DNA of 64,000 nucleotides, taken from positions 31,244 through 95,243 of the forward strand of contig JAOALB010000181.1 of the NCBI GenBank assembly GCA_025331125.1, written 5' to 3'. This document shows, one piece after another, positions 54,619 through 64,000 of this stretch; the stretch's first letter is position 1, and each line of letters opens with the position of its first letter. A program made the translations under genes and the position numbers. The DNA comes from Mycogone perniciosa. Taxonomy: Eukaryota; Ascomycota; Sordariomycetes; Hypocreales; Hypocreaceae. The notes beneath the pieces are model-generated. The model did not search any database. It saw nothing but the letters and a program-made list of their open reading frames with translations, and was not told the origin of the DNA.

Positions 54619-56467
54619 ATTGTTACCCGTTAGTGGGGCCTTTGACTCCTTACTGTTCGGCGAAGTCCAAACAGTTAGCCACAAAAGTCTGATACACTTG
54701 TTTTACACACATCTACAACTAAAGTTGAAGTATATTTCTTTATGCTAGCGTCATTTAAATTATTTTTCCAGCATGTTAAATTAGATCAGTATGTATATAT
54801 CTATACATCCTTTCTTAGGCCACCTGCTACCCAACTATTTTATTTATTATCTTCCAATAGCGCTCTATATTTTGTATCAGCAGTAGCAGCAACAGCAATC
54901 ACTGTCTCTTGACATCATCACGGAAATGACTAGCTAGTAGTTATGATGGGAAGCCACTAATGCCTTTATTCGGTTTTTGTGTAGGTTCTCGTCATCGTCA
55001 TCGTCAAGGGACCCAGTCGGGTATTAACAGGGCCACTGCTATCACGAACCTACTAGAAATGTATACAATAACAGTAATAAAAAATCGCGATTAATAATTA
55101 AAGTCGCGATCAAAGTCGTGATTAAAGTCGCGGTACTCCGTATAGGGCGCGGTATAGGGCTAGGTGATCAATTAAAGTTGTAGAGGAGTATTTTAAAAGT
55201 CTTATCTGATTAAAGTGAAGGCTAGACTTAATAACGAAGTGATATGATAGTATATTGCCTATTGAAATTTAACTTATTCTTAAATTAAATAAAACTTTTA
55301 TACTCTTTTATACTCTGTATACTAATCGGGCTTAGTTTACTCCATATACTTGGCAGGTTTAAATCCTACTTTACGCTATTTTTAATCCATTTAAAAAAGC
55401 CGGAATAACTATAATCCGAAGAAAAACCACTACCCTATATTTAACCAAATATTTATTAAATCTATCAAATATTCAGGCTGCTATATTTGACTGGATGAGT
55501 TACTGGAACACATGTATTTTATAAATTTGAGCCAAGGGCCAGAGATATCACTTTATCACGGGTCATATATAAAATATGTATCGGGGTTACTTACAAATAC
55601 AGGATGTTGTAAAAAAAAAAACGTACTTGATCGAGTTTTTATTATCCCCCTTGGGTTGAGGGTCGCAGAATAGGTTTTTGGATTATAGGACCTGGATGCA
55701 GATAGAAATAACATACAAAGAACCAGGACTGTACCCAGACCTCCGCCACAGACACAAGACAAAACCCCCACCCGAACTACAAGATGGGAGAACTTGCTTC
55801 CCATTATAAACAAAAGCCCATCTATTGTCAGGGATCTCGGCTGAAGGGCGTCACCGAACGTCAAGGGGTTTGTCGTGTAGCCAGATATAAGGGATAAAAG
55901 GCCTTCTTTGAAGCCTAGGAGGCTTGGAGACCCTCAGAGATCAATACAGTCATCACAGCGGCCCTACCTTCGTGCCTCTTACGTGTCACAGCCCCTTCGC
56001 TCTCCTCAATAACGGCCCAAACTTTTCTGACACTTGTCGACTATGGCAATCGTCAAAGTGGACTAGGACTGACGCAGAAATTTCTTTTGGTCGTAGCGCT
56101 TCACACTGGAAGAAGCACATATGCTTAAATTTAAGCCTACTTATTTACCCGGTCATTACAGGGATGGTTTTGGTATCACACAAACATCACACAGAGGACA
56201 AGACGTATATAAGCTAAAATATATGGGGAATTGGTTTGTCAATATTAAAGGCTATTGCCCAAATATCCTGTCCCGTGCAATATCAGCCAAGCCACACCCT
56301 TCGCATCCCGAGTTCAAGATACCGACATATCCGAGGGGACTGAGAGTAGTGTACGTTAAAATTGCGTTTCTGCCACGAGCATAGCATCAGTCCTTATGGG
56401 CTACTTACGAAGGGCGCATTTTGAGAGAAGGTGGGCTGTTAGATCAATGTCTGAGCCTGTAGGATCT
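54619..56467. other. Intergenic DNA without a supportable gene
   Basis: Open frames here (for example 55,556-55,864 minus and 55,924-56,384 plus) begin at TTG or lack any recognisable domain, leader or splice sites, so none is called. The stretch at 55,084-55,135 holds a short palindrome and tandem repeat listed separately. From 55,190 to 55,460 the DNA is moderately AT-rich, which may mark an old decayed insertion. Confidence 0.5.
55084..55135. repeat. Palindrome plus three 12-bp repeats
   Basis: AATCGCGATT (55,084-55,093) is a perfect palindrome. It is followed by three units of AAAGTCG(C/T)G(A/G)T starting at 55,101, 55,113 and 55,125, a strict 12-bp period. Confidence 0.75.
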
Positions 56468-56650
56468 CTACGCGCAGAAGAAGAAGCAAGGTTCCAGTGC
56501 AAGATGGCACCCAAACTTTTTGCAAGTCTTTCCCTCTGGGCAAGCAGGTCTGCATAGAGCCAATTGTCGAGCTTCAATGTCTTCAACGGGAGCCGCGGCT
56601 GCAAGACAGGCGGCGGTGAGGATCATAGTAACAAAGCCGAAGGCCTTCAT
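56468..56650 (-). CDS. Small cysteine-rich secreted protein, 60 aa
   Basis: A single-exon frame starting at an ATG preceded by a good fungal leader (ACCACCAAG). Residues 1-20 form a signal peptide with a hydrophobic core and an Ala run. Residues 21-29 (Pro-Val-Glu to Ala-Arg-Gln) look like the short acidic propeptide ending in Arg that is common in sordariomycete secreted proteins. The mature part has six cysteines at 33, 37, 43, 48, 55 and 59, spacing C-X3-C-X5-C-X4-C-X6-C-X3-C, enough for three disulfides, and a Gly-Lys-Thr-Cys-Lys-Lys basic patch. I do not recognise a named family; an effector or antimicrobial-type peptide is possible. The mature part is only about 31 residues, so a missed 3' exon cannot be excluded. 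Confidence 0.65.
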   Translation of the reverse strand: MKAFGFVTMILTAACLAAAAPVEDIEARQLALCRPACPEGKTCKKFGCHLALEPCFFFCA

Positions 56651-57808
56651 CTTGGTGGTTTAAGGTGGTTTGTCGGGTATTTAAAAGAGGATTTTTTGCA
56701 AACGTACTGAAGAAGCTGGTCAGGAATGCTGTTGTGTGCAAATACTATCAGAAAGGGAGCGAGTTCCCGCCTTTTAAATGTTTTCTTCGCGCTCCGTAAT
56801 ACGTTCTGCATTAGTAGTAGGATAGGCATCGTTGATATTTGGCATCGTCTCTCAATTGACTTAGTCAGAAAAGCTTACAATCCTGCACTACTCACCTACT
56901 CCTACGGATTACGAGAATGATCCATCGGGTGCTGTAGCCGGTCTGTGATGCACCAATATACTCCTGGATTTAGGCCGTAGGATTTTAAGCTGCCGCATTC
57001 ATGTTGGCGTAGGATTATAAAACGGACACTTCATTACTACGACTCACATCCCGGGATATCAAATGGGGCATGGATCGATGTTAATACCGCATATACGGAG
57101 CACGGGCCCCGAGTCTGAGAGGCGGTGGGGGAAATCGATACCAACCGAATATTAATGGAGAGTCTATGGGTTACAGTATTACAGTAGTTCGGCTTGTCGA
57201 GGCGCTGGATCGTCGGCCTCTGCTTCGCAGAATAAGTTGCGTCGGTCTCATGAATTTGGAAATGGTACTCTAGCTCCCCGAGTTTGACACAGGGGTATAT
57301 ATATTACTAATACTGCTGCTACACCGCAAAAGTGCTCACTTTAAAGGAGCTGACATGCTGAATCAATGCCCTCGTCCCTGGTTATCTGGATATGCCTGCC
57401 GGGCAACTGCTCTCACATATGAGAGATTTGAGAGTTTCATGAAGTAATAATGCCAGTTGCATTTGTTTAAAATCCTTACTTCTTTACTCTTGCCACAAGT
57501 AGAATGTTCACTCAACGTAATGGTATAGAGCCGACGCATAGGAGGCTATAAACAAAGACACCCAATTGGATGCCCAGCCTTACATACCCCTGCCGCTCGA
57601 CGCAACGACTCGTTAAGTGGGATTGAACTGTTATTTAAATATAACATGCAACAACTCGATCAATGCCCAAAAATCGTGGACCAATCAATAACCATGTACG
57701 CGAATTGACGCCCGACCGTCGTTATGTACTCCGTAGTGCGGGTCAGACCATGATCTAGATGAAGGCTAAATACAGTATCCCAACAACTACTTGTCAGTTC
57801 ACAGAAGG
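56651..57808. promoter_or_regulatory. Divergent intergenic region between the cysteine-rich gene and the NLR gene
   Basis: It holds the upstream regions of two divergently transcribed genes. For the minus-strand gene, TTTAAATA (plus-strand 56,678-56,685) is a weak TATA candidate, rather close to the ATG. For the NLR gene, TATTTAAATATAA near 57,632 and CCAATCAATAACC near 57,681 are TATA- and CCAAT-like candidates. No other reading frame is supportable. Confidence 0.4.
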
Positions 57809-60603
57809 ATGGAATCCATCACTGCTATCGGCCTGGCCAGCAATGTCGCTCGATTTCTAGATTACGCCATCAGGGTTGGCTTATTGACAGTGGAGCTTAT
57901 GAATAGCCCCGGCGGTACATTGAGGCAGCATATGGAAATCGAGGCAAATATTGATATCATGAAGGAGGCGATGTACAGCATCAAGTCTTCAAACCAAGAG
58001 AATGCTGGAAGCTCAAAGCTCGACAAGACTATTCAGACGCTCGCAACACGTTGCATTTCTATATCCGACGAAGTTGATGGCATGCTCAACAAGCTCGGAA
58101 TGCCAGAGCCCGACAGGAGTCCAATCCAGGCTACAAAAAAAGCCATGATGACCATCCGTCATAAAAAGGATCTTGACAATCTTTTAAATCGCCTTCATCT
58201 TACTCAGGTCCAAGTATCCACTCATCTTATTGTCTTGTTACGGTTAGTAATCACTTTCTAAACTTGAGTGGCTCCACCCTTTACATTCCCATTCCCGCTC
58301 GTGTATTTGAGGACTCATTGAAGACTTTGGCCATGTTGGAGGAGCCTATGGGTACCTAAAGTGGTAAATTGTTGTGAAAGCTAATGCAGCTCAGGGAGCA
58401 ACAAGAAAGCCTTGGTCGAACATTTCGCATTTTCGCCGAATCTAGCGAGGACTTCCGAAACGACACAACCAAGAAGCTAGAAGAGGCAGTTAAAACTCTC
58501 AGCCTCATAGCGCAGTCGGCAGACACAGAAGGCGAAGAAGGCAAAGAACACATGGGTAAGAGATGGCATCGATCGAAGGCATCTTCCAGCAAGGCGACAG
58601 TCCAGAGTCTTGCGTTTAGCCTTGAAGCTTTCAAAAAAAGCAGAGCTTCCTTTGATGATTTGATGGAGACATTGAATGGCTATATTGGAAGACTCCAGGA
58701 CTTAGCAGATACTAAAGAGCAACGAATTTTGCAAACACTTCATTTCAATCAGCTCAAGGAGAGACAATTTGCAATATTTCGCCCACATAAAAACACCTTC
58801 GAGTGGATCTTCAACCCGACCTCGAATATTACCTTTGCCAGGTGGCTTCAGGACGGTGACGGAGTCTATTGGATTGGTGGCAAGGCCGGCTCAGGCAAAT
58901 CTACTTTGATGAAGTTTCTCCAATCTCATGAGAAAACCGCAAAATTATTGGGACACTGGGCTGGCACCCATCGTCTCATCATAGTCGATTATTATTTCTG
59001 GAACCCTGGTACAGCCATCCAAAAGTCCTTCGAGGGCCTTCTGCGTTCTCTCTTGCTCCAAATTCTACGAAAGCTACCGCAACTCATACCGCTTGTCTGT
59101 TCTGCTCGGTGGGAGGCACCGTACGCTGATAGCTTCAATCCATGGAGTCGCGAAGATCTTTTACGCACTCTAGAAGCTCTCGGAACTATGGAAGAACCTA
59201 ATTCTAAAATTTGTCTGTTCATAGACGGACTTGATGAGAGTAGTGAGGACCACCAGAATCTTCTCAGCGCCCTCTTCAAGGTTGGGGGCTATAAGAATAT
59301 CAAGATATGCACATCTAGTCGACCTTGGCTTGATTTTTTCGATGCCTTTGAGAACAGTCCGTGGAAGCTCCATCTTCACAACTTGACAGCTCAAGATATC
59401 ATACGATACATTGAAGATAATCTTGGGGAACACTCTCTATTTCGTCGCCTACAGACGAGAGACAAAGGTGCTGCGCTGGATCTCATATCCGAGATAGCTA
59501 GTAGAGCTCATGGTGTGTTCTTATGGGTGTTTTTGGTCATACGTTCTCTGCTAAGAGGGCTACGTAATGAGGACCGTATCCCTGACCTGCAACGGCGACT
59601 TCGAGGAATTCCTTCTGATTTGTAGGAATATTTTGACTGCATGCTTCACACGATTGAAGATGTTTACAGAAAGCGTGTCGCCAGGCTGTTCCTCACCATG
59701 GGTCATGCAGAAATACCCTTCCCGTTGATAACGTTCTATTTCCTGAATTTCGAAGATGAACCAATCTCAACTGAACCTTTCCCTCTTCTACAGCAGTGGC
59801 CAGACGTTGATTTGGCTGAAATGGAGGTCTTGGCCATAAAGAAACGCCAGCTCATTGCCCAATGCCGAGATTTGATCTTTGTCGCTATGGACCCTCAAGC
59901 TCACCCCCTCTTTGCTGAAACGGTTAGCTTTTTGCACAGAACTGTTGTTGACTATCTCTGTACGGCAAATATCCAGCGGGAGCTGCTCCAGCTTGCAGCG
60001 CCAGATTTCGATCCCAAGAAAACACTGTTCGAGGCAAATCTTGGTCAAGTGAGATCAATGATTCATCTACACCGACTCACATACATTCAGTCATACCTCC
60101 GCCAGTGGGTACTCGGATGTTTGTACTATGCTCAGCAGTCCGAAATCTCTGGAACATCAGAATTAGTTGGATTGGATGAACTTGAAACCATAATCACCCA
60201 GAATTTCCAACAATGGGGTGGCTTTGCACACGGCATTGAGTGCATCCTTGGGATGACAGAAATAGGGACCTTTCTAGAGCTCGCTTCCAAGTGTGACCTT
60301 GCAACCTACGTCACCGAAAAGCTTCCGGAGTGCTCAGCATCGGATCTAGATCGTTTGGCCCCAGAATGGCGAAATCCTTGCTTTGTGCTGCAGGAGTCGA
60401 ACTTTGAGCTCCGCCCAATGCCAACAGAAGGGAATATGAGCTGGAGGCTTGGGGCGTATCTCAAGTTTAACCCTGAACACCATCGACAAAATTCAGATGT
60501 ACGTTGGGACGAACTGCCTTCGATTCAACAGACTTCCCGTACGACCACTAGAACTTCCAAAAAGCGAAAGGGTTTTTTCTCTCGGATATTTAAGTGGGCA
60601 TAG
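57809..60603 (+). pseudogene. NACHT-domain NLR (STAND NTPase) gene with one in-frame stop
   Basis: Exon 1 is 57,809-58,242 and exon 2 is 58,395-60,603, joined by a 152-nt intron (GTTAGT..CAG, branch-like GCTAATG). Together they give 880 codons, of which codon 555 is TAG (59,623-59,625). The frame continues unchanged after it. The N-terminal 150 residues resemble the helical domain typical of fungal NACHT proteins (AIGLASN start). The NACHT domain has Walker A GKAGSGKST at 307-315 (Lys313), Walker B LFIDGLDE at 419-426 and an SSRPW sensor at 452-456. After the stop comes the conserved helical region with LHRTVVDY at 658-665, which I believe is DUF7791. Such proteins are intracellular sensors tied to incompatibility and innate immunity. 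The stop lies in a conserved block usually reading PSDLEEYF, so it is a nonsense mutation or a sequencing error, not an intron. A 554-residue product keeping NACHT is possible. Confidence 0.8.
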
Positions 60604-60784
60604 TCCTCAGCACGTTAATTACTCGGTTGACTGGGCCGCGGAGAGGTGGACCAAGCATCACATTATTCACTGCATTATTGGAGACGAGTGAACGTTTTTT
60701 TACCAGAAATGGGATAATTACAGTTTCTTTAAACTCCTTTTTTAGGGGGCCCGAATGTCATAAATGCTATAGGTTAAAGCCCCA
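60604..60784. other. Shared 3' region of two convergent genes
   Basis: The NLR gene ends at 60,603 and the opposite-strand gene ends at 60,785, leaving 181 bp for both 3' ends. T-rich runs near 60,694 and 60,739 are the only features seen. Confidence 0.5.
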
Positions 60785-61396
60785 TTAAATTCGAATTAAC
60801 TCTTGTCCTAGATTCTCACGGATGTAGACTTCGTTAAACTCTCGGAGGTAAGGGCTCTCTGCCATCTTCCTAAAGGCCCCCCGCAACAGGCCATCTTCAT
60901 CCTTGTCCAAGTGCACAATGCGCCATACATTCAATGGTTCAGTCTCGGTTCCCGTAGCTGAATGCTCAACATGGAACAACGGCTGCTCCTTTCCCGCCAC
61001 AATCTTCTGGCCATTAGGCCCTTCAACTTCAGGGACACCGATGAAGAATACCCTCTGACCATCGTAGTCCACGAGAACCTGCTCGATGACGGTCAAGTAC
61101 TTGGAAGGATCTTTCCAGGATTTTTGGTCCGTGACACGGACAAAGGTTTCGAATGATCCTTCTTTCTCAATGTCAAAGACTTGGAGGCTACCCGGGCGTA
61201 GAATGTGCCTTAGGTATGTGGTTGGGTTGTGGGCCTTCTTGATTTCCATGTCCCAGAGCTGGGACTTGGTGTAAGTGAAGTTTGGGTCGGCCTTGTAGCT
61301 GTTGCGGATGATTTTGTTGACATTGGCTGATTCTAGGGTGATGGACGTGTTGTTAGGGTCTTCAAGGGCGGAGACAAAAATCTTTTCGTGATCCAT
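60785..61396 (-). CDS. Conserved fungal protein of unknown function, 203 aa
   Basis: The open frame extends upstream to 61,528 but without an ATG; the first ATG, in context AACCATGG, is at 61,396 and gives a soluble acidic protein that starts MDHEK. A 52-nt intron in the leader (61,459 down to 61,408, GTAATC..CGCAG with CTTAAC) is plausible. There is no signal peptide or membrane segment. The block at residues 34-55 (YKADPNFTYTKSQLWDMEIKKA) and the regions with VDYDGQRVFFIGVP and EPLNVWRIVHLD look like strongly conserved stretches of a protein I believe is widespread in sordariomycetes without an assigned role. Codon use is normal and the gene looks intact. It is convergent with the NLR gene. 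Confidence 0.72.
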   Translation of the reverse strand: MDHEKIFVSALEDPNNTSITLESANVNKIIRNSYKADPNFTYTKSQLWDMEIKKAHNPTTYLRHILRPGSLQVFDIEKEGSFETFVRVTDQKSWKDPSKYLTVIEQVLVDYDGQRVFFIGVPEVEGPNGQKIVAGKEQPLFHVEHSATGTETEPLNVWRIVHLDKDEDGLLRGAFRKMAESPYLREFNEVYIRENLGQELIRI

Positions 61397-62271
61397 GGTT
61401 ACTAGATCTGCGTATAATGTCTTTGGGAATGTTAAGGCTAATAGAGTAAAAAAGATTACAGGAGAATTTCGTGTGATTTCCTTGTGGTTGCGTTGTGATA
61501 GTTCGTGATGCTCACTAGGGTTGACCAAAGGATGGCGTCACTGACTCAGGTGGGGAATGAACAAGACTATATACTACTAGGTAATTGGACGCTTGTGATA
61601 GTTCTATGTCTATGAAGTAATACGAAGTATGAAGTACCTACTACTCGAGAATTGTAACTAGCCATGGCCAGAACAAATCCCTCCGAATCGGCGCGATCCG
61701 AAGATAATCGCGACTCGGCCCTCCCGCACACGCGCCGTGGGCTTACTCAGCAAATTCCATAATAGCCGTTCCCATGGATTTTTAATCGCTTAGAAATTCA
61801 TTTCATCACCACTCCTACAATGACCATTGATCAGTACAGATCAACACGCGTCCGGCGCTACTCGGAAGAACTGGAACAAGTCGAACCCGGCGATCTGATT
61901 GTTGTAAGGCTGAAGGATGTCGGGGTTGTGCAAAGCGCGAGCGCGAGTTGAGCTGCGCCGAGTTTGACGCGAAGATCCCTACCATCGTGGTATTACTTCT
62001 CAGAGTCCGGAGTATGAGGAGTCTCCATAAACCGGATTGTTCATCCTTCTTTGTGCGGATGACAGATCTTTTCTTCTCTGTGGCTGGGCCGGCCATGGTC
62101 TCGAATCCGCCATAGCTGGTCCGCTCACAATGCAAGGAAGCCATGTAAACATGGTCCAACTACGGGCTCATGGAAAGCAGAGCGCTGTGATGAGCGTCAC
62201 GGAGCCAACCAGACATGGTCATAATGTGTTGATCACTACGGAATACATGCTAATATCTCGACCATCTCTGC
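61397..62271. other. Intergenic region between two minus-strand genes
   Basis: It holds the promoter side of the 203-aa gene and the 3' side of the 62,272 gene. Apart from the short ORF at 61,820-61,951 nothing is supportable. A 33-codon frame from the ATG at 61,664 and longer frames on either strand near 62,040-62,320 show no domain or leader and are not called. Confidence 0.5.
61820..61951 (+). CDS. Possible short protein or broken gene, 43 codons
   Basis: The ATG follows a fungal-looking leader (CATCACCACTCCTACA). The frame begins MTIDQYRSTRVRRYSEELEQ and stays open for 43 codons. A GTAAGG after codon 28 could be a splice donor into a longer gene, but I found no convincing acceptor and downstream exon. 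The highly charged helical start with an EPGDLIVVRL stretch looks protein-like. It may be the remnant 5' exon of a lost gene. Confidence 0.25.
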   Translation: MTIDQYRSTRVRRYSEELEQVEPGDLIVVRLKDVGVVQSASAS

Positions 62272-63723
62272 CTACTTGCGGCATCTCCCGCAATATCCAC
62301 ACCCCTCGTCACACGCCGTGAAGTCACATTCGCTATCACTGTCACTATCACTGACTTCTCCAGCCGTCTGATCGAGGCTTGTGCTCGGCCAGCCGTCGCG
62401 TTCGGCACCCAGACGGGCGCCTCCTCGCCCCTCGAGCCACTCCGACCACTGTTGCCTCACCTTGTCAGAAAAGACTTGCCCTGCATCCGAAAGTCGTTTT
62501 CGAATCTCCAGCGGACCCCCCTCTGTTCTAAAAATCTCGAGCTTGACTCTGTCGTCCTCGAGAGCCTTGTTGATAACCCTATACAAAAGGGCTTTCAGAC
62601 GTCTTAGAGATGGTTGGTTGGCCTTCTCCCAAGCCTGAACATCATCCCACACATCCTGCACCTCAATATCATTGAAAAGTCTCCGTTCGTGGTATGCGAG
62701 GATGAACTTGTGGATTCGAGAAACCCATAGGCGTGGTAGCTCCTCCCCAAGAGTATCCCTGTCGTCCTTGGCCTTGATAGAACGTGTTTTCAAGTCAAAG
62801 ATAGTGTTTTGAGGTGTTATGTCGCCACCTTCAGTCACTTGCAGGCCTTTGGACTCAAAAACGCCACTACCCGCCGAACGGATCTTCAAGCCCTCGAAGT
62901 GATCGAGGGCGTCGTTTTCGTTAAAGTTGCTTGCCCGTCGTGGGCGTGATGTGAGATCGATGTATCCATCGCCTTCGAATCGAAGCATGATGTTGAGACC
63001 TTGGAATTTATACTTCAGGATTCTCTGGTGCGATTTTGAGCGTCTGACGTCCGACTCCCACGTAGTATATGCGTCTGGGAACGTGTGGCCGTAACCCCTT
63101 ACGCCTGGGATTTGCTGTGTCGGCGAGTTCTCTCTGCGGACGAGGTGCACTGTCCCGCCAACAACTTCGACAAGCATCCGGAAGGGCTTGTCTTCGCCTC
63201 GAACGAAACGGAGGAGATTGCCGAGTGTACTTCCGCAAGCAAACACATCAACGTCTGTTGGTTCTGGGTGCATCTTCATGACAGAAACAATGGCTGGCTC
63301 CAGCGGATGACTAGGATTGGACGCGGCATTTCGGTCGCGGTAGAATACGCCACTGTCTTCGCAAAGCTGTTGAGGACCCTTTGGAGGCGTCCACAACGGG
63401 GGTTTTCCTATCACACCCAAAGGTTAGCAAGGTGATGTCTCATGTACTGAGCGTTGCCACCTACCAGGAACAACAATCTCTGGGGATGGCTGGTCGAGCC
63501 AGCTGTACGAGGCTATGAACTTCGTATCGGTGATTCCGCAATGCGTCTGCGTCTCTGCATCACCCTCGGGTATATCTCCCCTGGCTATCACCTCAATCAC
63601 GTCTCCCAGGGGCGGTGGCGGCGATTCCTCAGCCATTGGCATTCTTTGCGGGCGCCTGGCATTCCAGAAACCACCACGTCCGTGAGATCCACGCGGTCCA
63701 CGCGATCCACGCCAAGAAGCCAT
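62272..63723 (-). CDS. Fungal family with RGG-like N-terminus and Cys-rich tail, 464 aa
   Basis: Exon 1 is 63,723-63,465 and exon 2 is 63,407-62,272 (coding direction). The 57-nt intron (GTAGGT..GATAG, branch GCTAAC) joins Val-Pro-Gly to Lys-Pro-Pro in frame. Residues 5-24 are rich in Arg and Gly (RGSRGPRGSHGRGG), suggesting RNA or nucleic-acid contact. The conserved core has SYSWLD near 72-77, ACGSTLGNLLRFVRG at 143-157 and a GYGHTFPDAYTTW block. The end has a Ser/Asp run and then five cysteines (447, 452, 456, 459, 462) in a CGYCGRC tail that could bind a metal. I recall relatives carrying the database label geranylgeranyl pyrophosphate synthetase, but no DDxxD prenyltransferase motif is present, so I do not use that name. 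The leader (CATCAACATCACTATC) before the ATG is typical. The gene looks intact. Confidence 0.78.
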
Positions 63724-63923
63724 TTCCTCTGATGATGGATAGATAGTGATGTTGATGGTGCCTTCTTCTTGTCCCAGTCTGCCGATGTAGAAGGGTGGCT
63801 ACAGACTTAAGTAGCAAATGTTCGCCATGGTAACTCGAAACTTCATGCAGCACGTTTTGCCTGTTTGCCCGACCAGTGTGCCTCCCGCAGGTAACATGTC
63901 TGCTTGGTTCGTCATCAGGCCGT

Positions 63924-63948
63924 GGGGGGGGGGGGGGGGGGGGGGGGG

Positions 63949-64000
<52 letters not shown>
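63924..64000. other. Poly-G run to the end of the window
   Basis: Seventy-seven bases of G with a single C at 63,949, reaching the last base. Nothing comparable occurs elsewhere. It is most likely a sequencing or assembly artefact (no-signal G calls or a contig end) rather than genomic sequence. Confidence 0.8.

Noticed and set aside
55556..55864. 102-codon minus-strand frame with a hydrophobic segment
   Set aside because: It begins at TTG; the first ATG (55,804) leaves 82 codons without a fungal leader, splice sites or recognisable domain.
55924..56384. Overlapping plus-strand frames of 97 and 87 codons
   Set aside because: The longer one begins at TTG and neither shows family features; no intron that would join them convincingly was found.
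56401..56604. 67-codon frame overlapping the cysteine-rich gene on the same strand
   Set aside because: Out-of-frame shadow of 56,468-56,650, without signal peptide or start context.
58362..58389. Other acceptors for the NLR intron (after 58,361, 58,380 or 58,389)
   Set aside because: They give an immediate stop or the wrong phase; only the CAG ending at 58,394 joins the two exons in frame.
59622..59659. Short GT..AG interval across the NLR stop as a possible intron
   Set aside because: At under 40 nt it is shorter than usual fungal introns, lacks a branch site and would delete the conserved EYFxxML block.
61397..61528. N-terminal extension of the 203-aa protein to 61,528
   Set aside because: No ATG in the extension (it starts with TTG) and it contains a plausible leader intron; the hydrophobic stretch there would be a false membrane segment.
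62037..62321. Plus-strand frame of 94 codons and the minus-strand frame of 114 codons at 61,815-62,159
   Set aside because: Mutually antisense, without start context or domains; probably chance frames in GC-balanced DNA.
63085..63435. Plus-strand frames antisense to the 464-aa gene
   Set aside because: Shadows of a well-supported minus-strand coding region with correct splice sites.

Overview
The window is nuclear DNA of a filamentous ascomycete (Pezizomycotina, most likely a sordariomycete). The signs are short GT..AG introns with CTAAC-type branch sites, CA-rich leaders before ATG, a fungal NACHT-type NLR, and an A/T-saturated block of LTR retrotransposons carrying repeat-induced point mutation (RIP: C to T and G to A only). 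It splits sharply near 53.1-53.3 kb into a dead, AT-rich retroelement block (about 1-53,279) and a normal-composition stretch with five supportable genes (53,280-63,923). The last 77 bases are a poly-G run, almost certainly an assembly or sequencing artefact.

The AT block is a nest of retrotransposons, which can be ordered from LTR ends and 5-bp target site duplications (TSDs). Family A is a Ty3/gypsy chromovirus with LTRs of about 380-410 bp and PPT AGGAGGGGG. It occurs as A1 (+; 4,722-24,082 in three pieces), A2 (+; 24,083-37,465 in two pieces), A3 (+; 27,858-35,732, complete, TSD TAATA), A4 (-; about 38,150-53,279 in two pieces) and A5 (-; 38,734-46,443, complete, TSD TTAAA). Families B and C are related chromoviruses with short LTRs of 160-172 bp: B1 (1-4,721, 3' part), C (7,418-14,015, complete, TSD CTTAC) and a lone B-type LTR (29,981-30,152, TSD TAAAT). 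D (16,416-23,638, minus strand, TSD GGTAT) is Ty1/Copia-like. The inferred containment is A4 holding A5, probably A2, and a 758-bp retroposon-like insert; A2 holding A1 and A3; A1 holding B1, C and D; A3 holding the lone B LTR. All gag-pol reading frames are destroyed by stops, though RT, RNase H, integrase, chromodomain and zinc-knuckle relics can still be read.

The gene-bearing part starts with two small secreted protein genes (54,162-54,618 +, two introns; 56,468-56,650 -, six mature cysteines), both within 3.4 kb of the RIP boundary, a typical setting for candidate effectors. Next come a NACHT NLR gene (57,809-60,603 +) whose long second exon holds one in-frame TAG, a convergent 203-codon gene of unknown function (60,785-61,396 -), a weak short ORF (61,820-61,951 +), and a two-exon gene (62,272-63,723 -) for a fungal family with an RGG-like N-terminus and a cysteine-rich C-terminal tail. 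No tRNA, rRNA, CRISPR array or telomeric repeat was seen. Recognition of protein families is from memory; no database search was run.
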